From Aliivibrio finisterrensis_A (GTDB lineage: Bacteria > Pseudomonadota > Gammaproteobacteria > Enterobacterales > Vibrionaceae), in NCBI RefSeq assembly GCF_004167675.1, contig NZ_SEZQ01000012.1: a DNA stretch of 64,000 nucleotides, one strand, 5' to 3'. Positions 8,902-17,826 of the stretch are shown in pieces. A model generated the notes under the pieces. That model was not told the DNA's origin. It made no database searches and worked only from the letters and a program-made list of their open reading frames with translations. The translations under genes and the position numbers were made by a program. The stretch's first letter is position 1. Each line of letters begins with the position of its first letter.

Positions 8902-9450
8902 TTAGATCACTTTAACGATATTAAAGCGTTCCATTTTCTTCAAAATAGGTAAAAATTCTTTATTTACTTCAAGCATTACTTTTTTTGCTTTACTGTAAGC
9001 GCTTAATTTGTCGTTGCCGTTACCATGAGAGAACAATCGGCTCTTTGGCTTATATTCACCATCAACGATCTCTTTCCAACGAACGATATAGTAATCTGTT
9101 GTGCGCACTTCCCCAGAAAGTAAGGTGCGTTTTTTCGTGATGATATCAGGCTCTAAGCTGTGAGGTAAGCGTTCAAACAGACTAGGGTAGTTAAGAACCA
9201 TGTTCCAACAATTTCCCCATAATTCTTTACCGACTTTATTGCGTTGCTTAATTGCTTCTTTTAAGGCTTTTTCTCGGCCTTCTTTTAGGCAACCAACAGA
9301 GCGGTTATACATACCGTCATCAGGTGTATGAATATGGATTTTAACGCAATTAAATGAGTGTGAAATGAAACGATGTTCACTTTCCATTCCTGTCCATTCA
9401 GCTCTTAATTTTTGAGCTCTTGGTGAAAGAGTATGTTTTTTCTTATTCAT
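8902..9450 (-). CDS. Unknown protein with two AP2-like segments
   Basis: A basic 182-residue protein with no signal peptide or membrane segment. I do not recognise it as a named family. Two segments resemble the AP2-type DNA-binding fold (three strands then a helix ending in an AL..A...R pattern): about residues 35-80, with the helix GREKALKEAIKQRNKVGKEL, and about 118-165, with DYYIVRWKEI then KLSAYSKAKKVMLEVNKE. AP2 domains occur in bacterial homing endonucleases and phage proteins, but no nuclease motif is seen here. It stands alone between a terminator and sdaA. DNA binding is inference. Confidence 0.6.
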   Translation of the reverse strand: MNKKKHTLSPRAQKLRAEWTGMESEHRFISHSFNCVKIHIHTPDDGMYNRSVGCLKEGREKALKEAIKQRNKVGKELWGNCWNMVLNYPSLFERLPHSLEPDIITKKRTLLSGEVRTTDYYIVRWKEIVDGEYKPKSRLFSHGNGNDKLSAYSKAKKVMLEVNKEFLPILKKMERFNIVKVI

Positions 9451-9581
9451 AATTGAAATGTACTAATTATTTGCATGACTGCATTATTGCAGTAACTGAT
9501 TCATTTGTTAATAGTAAAGGTGGTTTATTCATCAAATTGATGCATATATTTAGTATAGAAGATGTAAATGGAATGGGGAGA

Positions 9582-9609
9582 AATAAAAAGAGGGCGATAT
9601 ACGCCCTCA
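9582..9609 (-). terminator. Terminator of sdaA
   Basis: On the minus strand GAGGGCG and CGCCCTC form a perfect 7-bp stem with a 5-base loop, followed by TTTTTAT. It lies 30 bases after the sdaA stop codon. Confidence 0.88.
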
Positions 9610-9637
9610 TTATTGCTTTAAGTAAAGTTTGTTGTGA

Positions 9638-10999
9638 TTAACAGATAACTTTAATCGCTAAGCCACCTTGAGAAGTCTCACGGTATTTAGCGTTCATGTC
9701 TTTACCTGTTTCAAGCATTGTTTCGATAACTTTATCAAGTGAAACACGAGGAGCAGATGAACGACGAAGTGCCATACGTGTCGCGTTGATTGCCTTAACA
9801 GCAGCAATACCATTACGCTCGATACAAGGAACTTGAACTTGACCTGCAACAGGGTCACAAGTTAAGCCTAGGTTATGCTCCATTGCAATTTCAGCGGCCA
9901 TACATACTTGCTCAGGACTTCCACCCATAAGCTCAGCAAGACCAGCAGCAGCCATAGAACAAGCTACACCAACTTCACCTTGACAGCCTACTTCAGCACC
10001 AGAGATTGACGCATTCTTCTTGTAAAGGCCGCCAATCGCACCAGAAGCTGCAAAGTAACGGATGTAATCTTTCTCTGTTACTGTTTGAATGAACTTATCA
10101 TAGTAAGCTAAAACAGCAGGGATGATGCCACATGCGCCATTTGTTGGAGCAGTAACAACACGGCCACCAGCCGCATTCTCTTCATTTACAGCAAATGCAT
10201 ACATGTTGACCCAATCAACCACTTCCATTGGATCTTTCGACGTTTTTTCAGAAGTCAGTAGTTGCTGGCGAAGTGCAGCAGCACGACGAGGAACACGTAG
10301 AGGTCCAGGTAGGATGCCTTCAGTGTTCATGCCTTTTTCCATACAATCACGCATGGTTTTCCAAATTTTTGCAAAGTAAGTACGAACTTCATCTTCAGCA
10401 AGAATAGCGTGTTCGTTCTTCATTACTAATGTACTAATAGATAGTCCATTCTCTTTACATAAATCAATTAATTCAGAGGCATAATTAAATGCGTAAGGAA
10501 CTTGGATTGATGATTCAACTTCTTTACCAAAGTTTTCTTCATCAACAATAAAACCACCACCGATAGAGTAGTATGTTTTAGAGTAAACAACGTCGCCATC
10601 AACCCACGCATGGATTTGCATACCATTTTCGTGAAGTGACAGGTTAGTTGTGTGGAAATTCATTCCACCTTCTTTTGGAAATTCTACCGTGTGGCAGTGC
10701 ATGCCAACAGGTAAGCGCTCTGTTTCTTCAACACGAGCGATGAAGCCCGGAATAGAGTCAATATCTACGTGTTCTGGCGTGTTACCTGCCAGACCCATAA
10801 TGATAGCGATATCAGTATGGTGACCTTTCCCTGTCAGTGATAATGAACCGTAAACATCAACAGTGATTTTAGTGATATCACGCAGTTTGCCCATGCCACG
10901 TAAATCGTCGATAAACTCTTTACCAGCTTTCATTGGACCAACGGTGTGGGAGCTAGAAGGACCAACTCCGATTTTGTAGATATCAAAAACACTAATCAT
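9638..10999 (-). CDS. sdaA: L-serine ammonia-lyase (L-serine deaminase)
   Basis: A 453-residue iron-sulfur L-serine dehydratase that converts L-serine to pyruvate and ammonia in the cytosol. It begins with the conserved MISVFDIYKIGVGPSSSHT and carries the catalytic-domain segments NAAGGRVVTAPTNGACG and MEHNLGLTCDPVAGQVQVPC; the cysteines of the latter and of GAEVGCQGEVG are [4Fe-4S] ligand candidates. Full length matches E. coli SdaA/SdaB (about 454). It is directly downstream of the serine transporter gene sdaC on the same strand, separated by a hairpin, so uptake and breakdown are coupled. E. coli has sdaA near pabB-nudL, as here. Confidence 0.95.
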   Translation of the reverse strand: MISVFDIYKIGVGPSSSHTVGPMKAGKEFIDDLRGMGKLRDITKITVDVYGSLSLTGKGHHTDIAIIMGLAGNTPEHVDIDSIPGFIARVEETERLPVGMHCHTVEFPKEGGMNFHTTNLSLHENGMQIHAWVDGDVVYSKTYYSIGGGFIVDEENFGKEVESSIQVPYAFNYASELIDLCKENGLSISTLVMKNEHAILAEDEVRTYFAKIWKTMRDCMEKGMNTEGILPGPLRVPRRAAALRQQLLTSEKTSKDPMEVVDWVNMYAFAVNEENAAGGRVVTAPTNGACGIIPAVLAYYDKFIQTVTEKDYIRYFAASGAIGGLYKKNASISGAEVGCQGEVGVACSMAAAGLAELMGGSPEQVCMAAEIAMEHNLGLTCDPVAGQVQVPCIERNGIAAVKAINATRMALRRSSAPRVSLDKVIETMLETGKDMNAKYRETSQGGLAIKVIC

Positions 11000-11014
11000 G
11001 TTATTACCTCGAAT

Positions 11015-11037
11015 AAGCCCCCAAAAGAGGGGGCTTT
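11015..11037 (-). terminator. GC-rich hairpin between sdaC and sdaA
   Basis: AAGCCCCC (11015-11022) and GGGGGCTT (11029-11036) form a perfect 8-bp stem with a 6-base loop. On the minus strand the tail is only TATTC, a poor T-tract, so it may terminate part of the sdaC transcripts, giving less sdaA than sdaC, or protect RNA ends. Confidence 0.6.
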
Positions 11038-11095
11038 ATTATCATTATTATTAACTTCGTGTAACTAATGCTTATAAGGATTTATAAACTAGTTA

Positions 11096-12346
11096 TTAAA
11101 GAGCGCCGTAGATTACAGAAGTAATCGCCGCAACACCACATAATGCTGTAAAGATTTGCACAGGTGCTGAAGTTTTGTACTTAGCCATTGCAGGAACTTT
11201 ACGCATTGCGAATACAGGCATAAGGAATAGGATAGCGGCAATCATTGGCGCACCCATAGTTTCAATCATACCTAAGATACTTGGGTTGATGATAGAAACG
11301 ATCCATGTAGTAACAACGATGAAGATAAGAGAGAATTTCTCAAGCTTAGCAATAGGTGCTTTTGAACGAGACTTAGCTAGACCAACAAGGCCTTCATGAG
11401 CACCAAGGAAGTGACCGAAGTAGCTTGAAGTAATCGCAGCAAAAGCAACGATTGGACCTAAGTAAGAGATAAGTGGAGATTCATGTACGTTTGCTAGGTA
11501 AGAAAGTACAGAGATGTTTTGCGCTTGCGCTTGTGCTAGTTGCTCTGGAGATAGAGAAAGAACGACAGAGAAAACGAAGAACATAACGAAACCCATTAGC
11601 ATCATTGCCGCACCGCCAGTGATCATGTCAGTTTTAGCAACTGCATTGTCACCGTATACACGACGTTGTTCTTTAGAGAACTGGCTGATAACAGGGCTGT
11701 GGTTGAAAGAGAAAACGATGATTGGGATCGCTAACCAAACAACAGAAGGCATTGAACCCCAATCAGGAGAAACAGACATCATAGATGTGTTCCAGCCAGG
11801 GATTAGGTATACAGAAAGAGCCATTAGGATGAATACAAGAGGGTAAACCATTGCTGATGTTGCTTTCAGCATTAGTTCTTTACCAAATACAACACCACAT
11901 GTCATCAGAGTGATAAGAACACCTGATAATAACCAGCGAGGAATAGATTCCATGCCCATTTGGTTAACCATGAAAGAGTCTACTGTGTTTGTGATACCAA
12001 CACCGTAAATAAGTACAATTGGGTAAATCGCGAAAAAGTAGGCAAAAGTGATTAGGTTCGCGCCCGTCTTACCAAAATGCTCTTCTACCGTATCGGTAAT
12101 GTCAGAGTCTGGGTTTTTAGCAGAAAGAACGAAACGAGCCAAACTTTTGTGTGCGAACCAAGTCATTGGTGCTGCGATTAATGCAAGGATAACTAGAGGC
12201 CAAAAACCACCAGCGCCAGCTTTAATTGGAAGGAATAAAACACCAGCACCTACCGCAGTACCGAAAAGAGAAAGACACCAAGTGAAGTCTTTATAAGTCC
12301 ACTTTGTTTTTTTTGCATCTATTGATGCAGTATTTGTTGTTTGCAT
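11096..12346 (-). CDS. sdaC: Serine transporter SdaC
   Basis: A 416-residue inner-membrane permease of the HAAAP family that imports L-serine with protons. A cytosolic N-terminus of about 20 residues is followed by LFGTAVGAGVLFLPIKAGAGG, the serine-branch form of the family's first-helix signature, and about 11 membrane segments. The stretch FSFNHSPVISQFSKEQRR is typical of SdaC/DlsT-like proteins. It heads a unit with sdaA, so serine is imported and deaminated to pyruvate. Length is close to E. coli SdaC (429). Confidence 0.92.
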   Translation of the reverse strand: MQTTNTASIDAKKTKWTYKDFTWCLSLFGTAVGAGVLFLPIKAGAGGFWPLVILALIAAPMTWFAHKSLARFVLSAKNPDSDITDTVEEHFGKTGANLITFAYFFAIYPIVLIYGVGITNTVDSFMVNQMGMESIPRWLLSGVLITLMTCGVVFGKELMLKATSAMVYPLVFILMALSVYLIPGWNTSMMSVSPDWGSMPSVVWLAIPIIVFSFNHSPVISQFSKEQRRVYGDNAVAKTDMITGGAAMMLMGFVMFFVFSVVLSLSPEQLAQAQAQNISVLSYLANVHESPLISYLGPIVAFAAITSSYFGHFLGAHEGLVGLAKSRSKAPIAKLEKFSLIFIVVTTWIVSIINPSILGMIETMGAPMIAAILFLMPVFAMRKVPAMAKYKTSAPVQIFTALCGVAAITSVIYGAL

Positions 12347-12531
12347 AATTTTACTCTTAATTTTTAGAACAGGAATTTTGGGAACGGCGCTATTGTCGTT
12401 ATTTTGACGAGAAAAACTTTGACCCAGATCTTAAAATGAAAAAAGATGAACAAAGATCTAAAAATAATTGGTAATGATCACAGTGATTGTAGGCTTACTA
12501 TTAGAAAAACTTATCATTAATGCTAAATTTT

Positions 12532-13113
12532 CTAAGTTGAAATGTAATTCATTGCGTAAATTATTTCAGCGGTAATACCCCAAATGAGTTTTTTATCAAA
12601 AGGAATAAAAATTAGATTATAAGTATGATTTTTGTTAAATACGTGGTGTTTGTAGGTGTTGTTAGGGTTAATTAGATGATTTATCGGTGCTTCAAATGTG
12701 CTACTAACCTCACCGTAATCGATTGCGGTGGTATAATTTTCATCAATCAATGCAATGATAGGGGTTACTTTATAGCCAGACATTGTTGGTATTGTGTTAA
12801 GTTTTACTAATGGTTTTATATACGCAGGATCAATGCCAATTTCTTCATTTGTTTCACGAATAGCAGTATGAATTAGGGATAAATCGAAGGGTTCAACCTT
12901 GCCTCCAGGGAAGCTAATTTGACTAGGATGATGACGTAAATGTGACGCTCGTTGAGTTAAAATTAGGTTGAAACCAGATTCTCTTTTTACGATAGGAACA
13001 AGAACAGCAGCAGACTTAAAACTGCCGTTCGTTAGTCGTGGATGGGAGAGTAAACTGGAGCTGTAATCAATTGGTTTATGAAGTAACAAATAAGAAAGTA
13101 AATGCGTATCCAT
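12532..13113 (-). CDS. nudL: NUDIX hydrolase, CoA pyrophosphatase-like
   Basis: A 193-residue Nudix protein of the NudL (YeaB) branch, expected to cleave CoA or related nucleotide pyrophosphates with a divalent metal. It has the branch-specific motif LILTQRASHLRHHPSQISFP running into the Nudix box FPGGKVEPFD, then IRETNEEIGI, whose R-E-x-x-E-E residues bind metal. It lies 16 bases after pabB on the same strand, the same neighbour as in E. coli (pabB-nudL), so the two are probably one transcript. No unusual change in the catalytic box is visible. Confidence 0.88.
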   Translation of the reverse strand: MDTHLLSYLLLHKPIDYSSSLLSHPRLTNGSFKSAAVLVPIVKRESGFNLILTQRASHLRHHPSQISFPGGKVEPFDLSLIHTAIRETNEEIGIDPAYIKPLVKLNTIPTMSGYKVTPIIALIDENYTTAIDYGEVSSTFEAPINHLINPNNTYKHHVFNKNHTYNLIFIPFDKKLIWGITAEIIYAMNYIST

Positions 13114-13129
13114 AAACCGATCCTTATAA

Positions 13130-14500
13130 CTATAAAATGGGTAAAATTTTGCTTAGCTTATGCAGTGTCTCTTCATATTCTAGTTCAGTTTGGCTATCGG
13201 CAACAATACCGCCACCCGCTGAAGCGTATATTGTACCTTGGTAGGCTATTAGTGTGCGTATAGTAATACTCGTATCCATATTCCCACAACGGCTAATATA
13301 ACCAATACTTCCACAATATAAGTTACGACGATGAGGCTCTAGCTCTTCAATAATCGCCATAGCCCTAATTTTTGGAGCCCCAGTGATTGATCCTCCGGGA
13401 AAAGAAGCACTCAATAAATCACTAATAGTATAGTTGTCATCTAATTCGCCAGTAATTGTACTTACTAGATGATGAACAGCAGGAAAGCTTTCAATATCAA
13501 ATAATTTAGGTACTTTTACCGATCCAGGCTTGGATACTCGTCCAATGTCATTACGCAGTAAATCCACAATCATTAAGTTTTCAGAGCGATCTTTAGCGCT
13601 ATGACGAAGAATATCCGCTTCTTTAGCATCTAATTTCGGATCATTTGAGCGAGGGCGAGTACCTTTAATGGGCTTTGTTTCTATTTTACGATCTTTTACC
13701 TGTAAAAAACGCTCTGGTGAGACGGACAAGATGGTAAGTTCTGGGGTTCTAATAAACGCAGAGAAGGGTGCCCCATTTTGGGTTGCCAATTTTTGATACG
13801 CTAACCATTCTGAACCTTGATATTGAGCATGAAAACGCTGAGCAAGGTTAATTTGGTAGCAATCTCCTGATTTAAGGTATTCCTGAATCGCATCAAATTT
13901 AGCGCTATATTCCGCTTGAGTCATATTCGATTGCCATTTAGACACTAAATTAAAATCAGCTTTCTTTTCTTTTATCGCTATAAATTGCTGTAGCCAATCG
14001 AGACGATTACTCCTTTGTGGTTGTATTAAAGTGAGGGTACACGTTTTATGATCAGCAATTAGGGCCCAGTCATAGATCCCAACAGCCATATCAGCGGTTG
14101 GAATATCTCGCTCAGCAATACTAGGCATAGATTCAACTCGGCGACCTAAGTCATAACTGAAGTAACCTAACGCTCCGCCAATAAAAGGAAGACCATTTAT
14201 TGAATGGCAATGAGGCGTTAATCGTTCTTGATAATGAGCAAGCAGTTTAAAAGGGCAGGCTTCACTGGTTACTGGCTGCTTTCCTATGACATTAATAGAA
14301 GTGACATCTTGGTGGGTTTGCAATGTTGCTATTGGATCCGCCACTAAAATATCGTAACGATTATCAACATGTTCTTTGGCGGATGAATGCAGCAGCATTG
14401 CCCAAGGTTGGCTTTCAATGGCAGAAAATAAATCAACCACAGAAGTAGATTGATAATCAAGTAGGGTAATAAGTGGTTTTGCATCTAATTGATTGTTCAT
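13130..14500 (-). CDS. pabB: Aminodeoxychorismate synthase component I
   Basis: A 456-residue chorismate-using enzyme that, with the glutaminase PabA, makes 4-amino-4-deoxychorismate for folate. The C-terminal catalytic domain holds the family motifs SPERFL, PIKGTRPRS (its Lys is the PabB active-site lysine position), RSENLMIVDLLRNDIGRV and SFPGGSITGAPK. The N-terminal domain is shorter and more variable, as in E. coli PabB (453). It is divergent from the fumarase gene at 14667 and upstream of nudL. The lysine in PIKGT distinguishes it from anthranilate synthase TrpE. Confidence 0.93.
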   Translation of the reverse strand: MNNQLDAKPLITLLDYQSTSVVDLFSAIESQPWAMLLHSSAKEHVDNRYDILVADPIATLQTHQDVTSINVIGKQPVTSEACPFKLLAHYQERLTPHCHSINGLPFIGGALGYFSYDLGRRVESMPSIAERDIPTADMAVGIYDWALIADHKTCTLTLIQPQRSNRLDWLQQFIAIKEKKADFNLVSKWQSNMTQAEYSAKFDAIQEYLKSGDCYQINLAQRFHAQYQGSEWLAYQKLATQNGAPFSAFIRTPELTILSVSPERFLQVKDRKIETKPIKGTRPRSNDPKLDAKEADILRHSAKDRSENLMIVDLLRNDIGRVSKPGSVKVPKLFDIESFPAVHHLVSTITGELDDNYTISDLLSASFPGGSITGAPKIRAMAIIEELEPHRRNLYCGSIGYISRCGNMDTSITIRTLIAYQGTIYASAGGGIVADSQTELEYEETLHKLSKILPIL

Positions 14501-14666
14501 TTTAAGTTTTATAACCAGAATGTGATGAGCAACGATAGCCTTGGATGGGGAGCAAGAGTATCATATTGGCTGTTCTAAAAGAAAATAATAGATTGGTGAT
14601 CGCTCACGTCACTAAGTAAAAAAACAGACTTAACACGCCATGGAAGCATATATATAAGAGGATTTA

Positions 14667-16193
14667 ATGATGACTGTTGGTAAAGAAACTATCATCCGCA
14701 ATGAAGACGTGATCAGCTCAGTGGCTGATGCATTACAGTATATTTCTTACTACCACCCACTTGATTTTGTTCAAGCACTAGAAAAAGCATATCACAGAGA
14801 ACAAAGCCAAGCGGCAAAAGATGCGATTGCTCAAATTTTAATAAATTCACGTATGTCGGCTGAAGGGCATCGTCCTATTTGTCAGGATACGGGGATAGTA
14901 ACTTGCTTTGTTAATATCGGCATGAATGTACGCTGGGAAGGAGATTTAACCGTCCAGCAAATGATTGATGAAGGAACTCGTCAGGCGTACACGAATCCAG
15001 ATAACCCACTTCGAGCTTCAGTACTTTCTGATCCTGCGGGTAAGCGAATTAATACAAAAGACAATACGCCTGCGGTAGTTCATATTAATATGGTACCAGG
15101 TGATAAGGTTGAGATTCAGATTGCAGCAAAAGGCGGCGGCTCTGAAAATAAAACAAAAATGGTGATGCTAAATCCTTCAGATGATGTGGCGGAATGGGTA
15201 GAAAAGACCTTACCATTAATGGGAGCCGGTTGGTGTCCACCAGGAATGCTAGGTATAGGTATTGGTGGAACCGCTGAAAAAGCAGCTGTATTAGCAAAAG
15301 AATCATTAATGGAGCATATCGATATTCAAGAGTTGATCGACCGTGGTCCTGAAAACGCAGAAGAAGAGCTTCGTCTTGATATATTTAATCGCGTGAATAA
15401 GCTTGGTATTGGTGCGCAAGGCCTTGGTGGTTTAACAACCGTTGTTGATGTAAAAATCAAATCCGCACCAACTCATGCAGCATCAAAACCCGTATGCATG
15501 ATCCCAAACTGTGCAGCGACTCGTCATGTTCATTTTACACTTGATGGCTCAGGCCCGGCGGACTTACAACCACCAAAACTTGAAGAGTGGCCAGATATTA
15601 CGTGGGAAGCAGGTGCTAATACACGCCGAGTTAACCTTGATACGATCACAAAAGAAGACGTACAAGAATGGCGAACGGGTGAAACGGTTCTGTTAACTGG
15701 GAAAATATTAACAGGCCGTGATGCAGCGCATAAGCGTCTTCAAAGCATGATTGAAAGCGGAGAGGGTTTACCTGAGGGCGTTGACTTCAATGGTAAGTTT
15801 ATTTACTACGTCGGCCCAGTTGATGCTGTTGGTGATGAAGCCGTAGGTCCTGCTGGCCCAACAACGTCCACTCGTATGGATAAATTTACCGATATGATGC
15901 TTGATACGGGCTTAATGGGCATGATTGGTAAAGCAGAGCGTGGTCCAGCAACGGTTGCGTCTATTAAAGATAAAAAAGCCGTGTATTTGATGGCGGTAGG
16001 CGGTGCGGCTTATTTAGTAGCTAAAGCGATTAAAAAAGCACGAGTAGTGGCTTTTGAAGACTTGGGAATGGAAGCCATTTATGAATTTGAAGTGGAAGAT
16101 ATGCCAGTAACGGTTGCTGTTGATTCAACAGGGGCAAATGCGCATCAAATCGGCCCAGATACATGGAAAGTTAAAATCGCGGAAATGAATTAA
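14667..16193 (+). CDS. Class I fumarate hydratase ([4Fe-4S])
   Basis: A 508-residue class I fumarase that interconverts fumarate and malate in the TCA cycle using an oxygen-sensitive [4Fe-4S] cluster. Cluster-ligand cysteines are visible in RPICQDTGI and PNCAATRH, with a further candidate in the GAGWCPPGMLGIGIGG loop. The C-terminal beta domain begins around TGKILTGRDAAHKR and includes YYVGPVDAVGDEAVGPAGPTT. It is about 40 residues shorter than E. coli FumA/FumB (548) but contains both domains. AAGAGGA lies 7 bases before ATGATG, so either ATG may be used. It could be called fumA or fumB; class is certain, paralogue name is not. Confidence 0.93.
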   Translation: MMTVGKETIIRNEDVISSVADALQYISYYHPLDFVQALEKAYHREQSQAAKDAIAQILINSRMSAEGHRPICQDTGIVTCFVNIGMNVRWEGDLTVQQMIDEGTRQAYTNPDNPLRASVLSDPAGKRINTKDNTPAVVHINMVPGDKVEIQIAAKGGGSENKTKMVMLNPSDDVAEWVEKTLPLMGAGWCPPGMLGIGIGGTAEKAAVLAKESLMEHIDIQELIDRGPENAEEELRLDIFNRVNKLGIGAQGLGGLTTVVDVKIKSAPTHAASKPVCMIPNCAATRHVHFTLDGSGPADLQPPKLEEWPDITWEAGANTRRVNLDTITKEDVQEWRTGETVLLTGKILTGRDAAHKRLQSMIESGEGLPEGVDFNGKFIYYVGPVDAVGDEAVGPAGPTTSTRMDKFTDMMLDTGLMGMIGKAERGPATVASIKDKKAVYLMAVGGAAYLVAKAIKKARVVAFEDLGMEAIYEFEVEDMPVTVAVDSTGANAHQIGPDTWKVKIAEMN

Positions 16194-16220
16194 TTGATTT
16201 ATATTTCTAGGATTTAAGAA

Positions 16221-16248
16221 AGCACTCATAAATTGAGTGCTTTTTTTA
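16221..16248 (+). terminator. Terminator of the fumarase gene
   Basis: AGCACTCA and TGAGTGCT pair perfectly around a 4- to 5-base loop and are followed by a run of seven T. Confidence 0.93.
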
Positions 16249-16337
16249 TACTTGTGTTTTTAATGTTAACTATTTAGGTCTAAACTAAGTTATTATGTTG
16301 TTGATATTGTGTGGTTTAGATTGTTCTTGGAGGAAGT

Positions 16338-16694
16338 ATGAAGCAGAAAGTTGTTAGTCTAATGATGTTGTTATTAGTTGGCTGTACAGCTTCACAATCT
16401 GAAGTAAAAGAAAAAAATACGGATGATTGGTTCCAATATGGAGAGCAAAGAGCAAAAAATGGCTTTTTAGTTCAAGAAAAGGAAACTCTAGAAAGTGCAA
16501 ACCCAGAGGAGGCGGTTACGGAGGCATTCTATAATGCGTACCTTGAAGGGCATACCTCCGGAACGACTATCTATTGTTCTCAAGAAGCCTATATTTTAGG
16601 GTTACGTGAAGCGCCATATTTTGGTATTTGCGATCAAGTTATGCCTGATTTTCGTGCTGAGTATGAAAAAGGGAAAAATCATAAAAAAGAATAA
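16338..16694 (+). CDS. DUF2799 family lipoprotein, copy 3
   Basis: A 118-residue predicted lipoprotein: signal peptide with lipobox LLVGC (Cys16), then a charged linker. The mature domain repeats the pattern seen at 7893 and 8303: DDWFQYGEQRAKNGFLVQE, FYNAYLEGHTSGTTIYCSQEAYILG, PYFGICD and FRAEYEKG. It is more diverged than the tandem pair. A TTGGAGGAAG ribosome site is close to the ATG. It stands alone between the fumarase terminator and the RND operon. Function unknown; envelope location predicted. Confidence 0.8.
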   Translation: MKQKVVSLMMLLLVGCTASQSEVKEKNTDDWFQYGEQRAKNGFLVQEKETLESANPEEAVTEAFYNAYLEGHTSGTTIYCSQEAYILGLREAPYFGICDQVMPDFRAEYEKGKNHKKE

Positions 16695-16789
16695 ATAAGA
16701 GTATTTTTATAACTTATTATTCTTATTGACTGGATGACGGTAGGGATATGAGGAATAATTCTTATATATACCATTACAAGGAACGGTTT

Positions 16790-17824
16790 ATGTTCAAAAA
16801 AACGATGGTAGCGACGGTGTTAAGTTCAACGCTTCTTATTGGATGTGGAAAACAAGCCCCAGTAATTGCTGAACCAGAGTCGCGACCAGCTAAAATAATG
16901 ACCGTCACTGTTGGCGATCATGAAACTTCTCGATTGTTTCCAGCGCAAGCTGAAGCTGGAGATAAAGCAGTTCTTGCCTTTCGAGTTCCCGGTCAACTTA
17001 ATAGCTTAGATGTTCATGCGGGTCAATTAGTTACCAAAGGGCAGTTACTAGCAACAATAAACCCTGATGAGTACCGTTTGATTCAAAAGCAGGCACAAGC
17101 ACAGTACAGACTGATTGATGTTCAATACCAACGTATTAAAAAACTGCGTAAAGACAAAGTCGTCTCAGAGCAAGATTACGACAGTGCTGTAGCGAACAGA
17201 AAAACAGCGAAAGCGACGTTAGATCAAGCCAGAGCTAATTTAAGCTATACCCAATTAAGTGCTCCTTATGATGGCACAATTTCGTTATTACCTGCTGAAA
17301 ATTTTGAATACGTAACAGCAAAACAATCTATTATGCATATTCAAACTAATGATATTTTGTATGTAGCCTTTCAACTTCCTGATTATCTATTACAGCGCTT
17401 TAGCTTTACTGAAGTTTCGGCTTCCGTTACTTTCGATTCATTTCCAACAGTTAGTTTTCCTCTAGAATTTGAAGAAATTGATACCGAAGCAGATAGCAAA
17501 ACATCAAGTTACACGGTAAAAATGAGCATGCCAAGACCAAAAGACTTAGGCATATTACCGGGAATGTCAGGCCAAGTGAAAGTGACTATTCCAAAAGGTG
17601 GCAGTGAGAAGCTTCCGCTTTCAGCGATTGAACAAGACGGCGATACCACTTATGTATGGCGTGTTTCTGAGCAAGGTATCGTTGAGAAAATCGCGATAGA
17701 GTTGAATGAAAAACGACAAGTAATTTCGGGGCTTAATGATTCTGAGCAAATTGTATCTTCAGGTATTTCTGGACTAGAAGAAGGAATGAAAGTACGCAAA
17801 TGGGTTAAGGAGAGAGGATTATAA
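16790..17824 (+). CDS. RND efflux periplasmic adaptor (membrane fusion protein) 1
   Basis: A 344-residue periplasmic adaptor lipoprotein linking an RND pump to an outer-membrane channel. The start at 16790 is chosen over an in-frame ATG at 16748 because AAGGAA lies just upstream and a signal peptide with lipobox LLIGC begins here. Order of parts: lipobox Cys19, barrel-sandwich half (AFRVPGQLNSLDVHAGQLVTKGQLLATI), a coiled-coil hairpin with QAQAQYRLIDVQYQR, second lipoyl half (YTQLSAPYDGTI), then beta-barrel and membrane-proximal domain. It is the first gene of a three-gene operon with a second adaptor (2 bases apart) and the pump. Function is clear as a class; cargo is unknown. Confidence 0.9.
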   Translation: MFKKTMVATVLSSTLLIGCGKQAPVIAEPESRPAKIMTVTVGDHETSRLFPAQAEAGDKAVLAFRVPGQLNSLDVHAGQLVTKGQLLATINPDEYRLIQKQAQAQYRLIDVQYQRIKKLRKDKVVSEQDYDSAVANRKTAKATLDQARANLSYTQLSAPYDGTISLLPAENFEYVTAKQSIMHIQTNDILYVAFQLPDYLLQRFSFTEVSASVTFDSFPTVSFPLEFEEIDTEADSKTSSYTVKMSMPRPKDLGILPGMSGQVKVTIPKGGSEKLPLSAIEQDGDTTYVWRVSEQGIVEKIAIELNEKRQVISGLNDSEQIVSSGISGLEEGMKVRKWVKERGL

Positions 17825-17826
17825 TT

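Noticed and set aside
9453..9641. 62-codon plus-strand ORF between the AP2-like gene and sdaA
   Set aside because: It runs through the sdaA terminator hairpin and has no ribosome site or protein-like composition.
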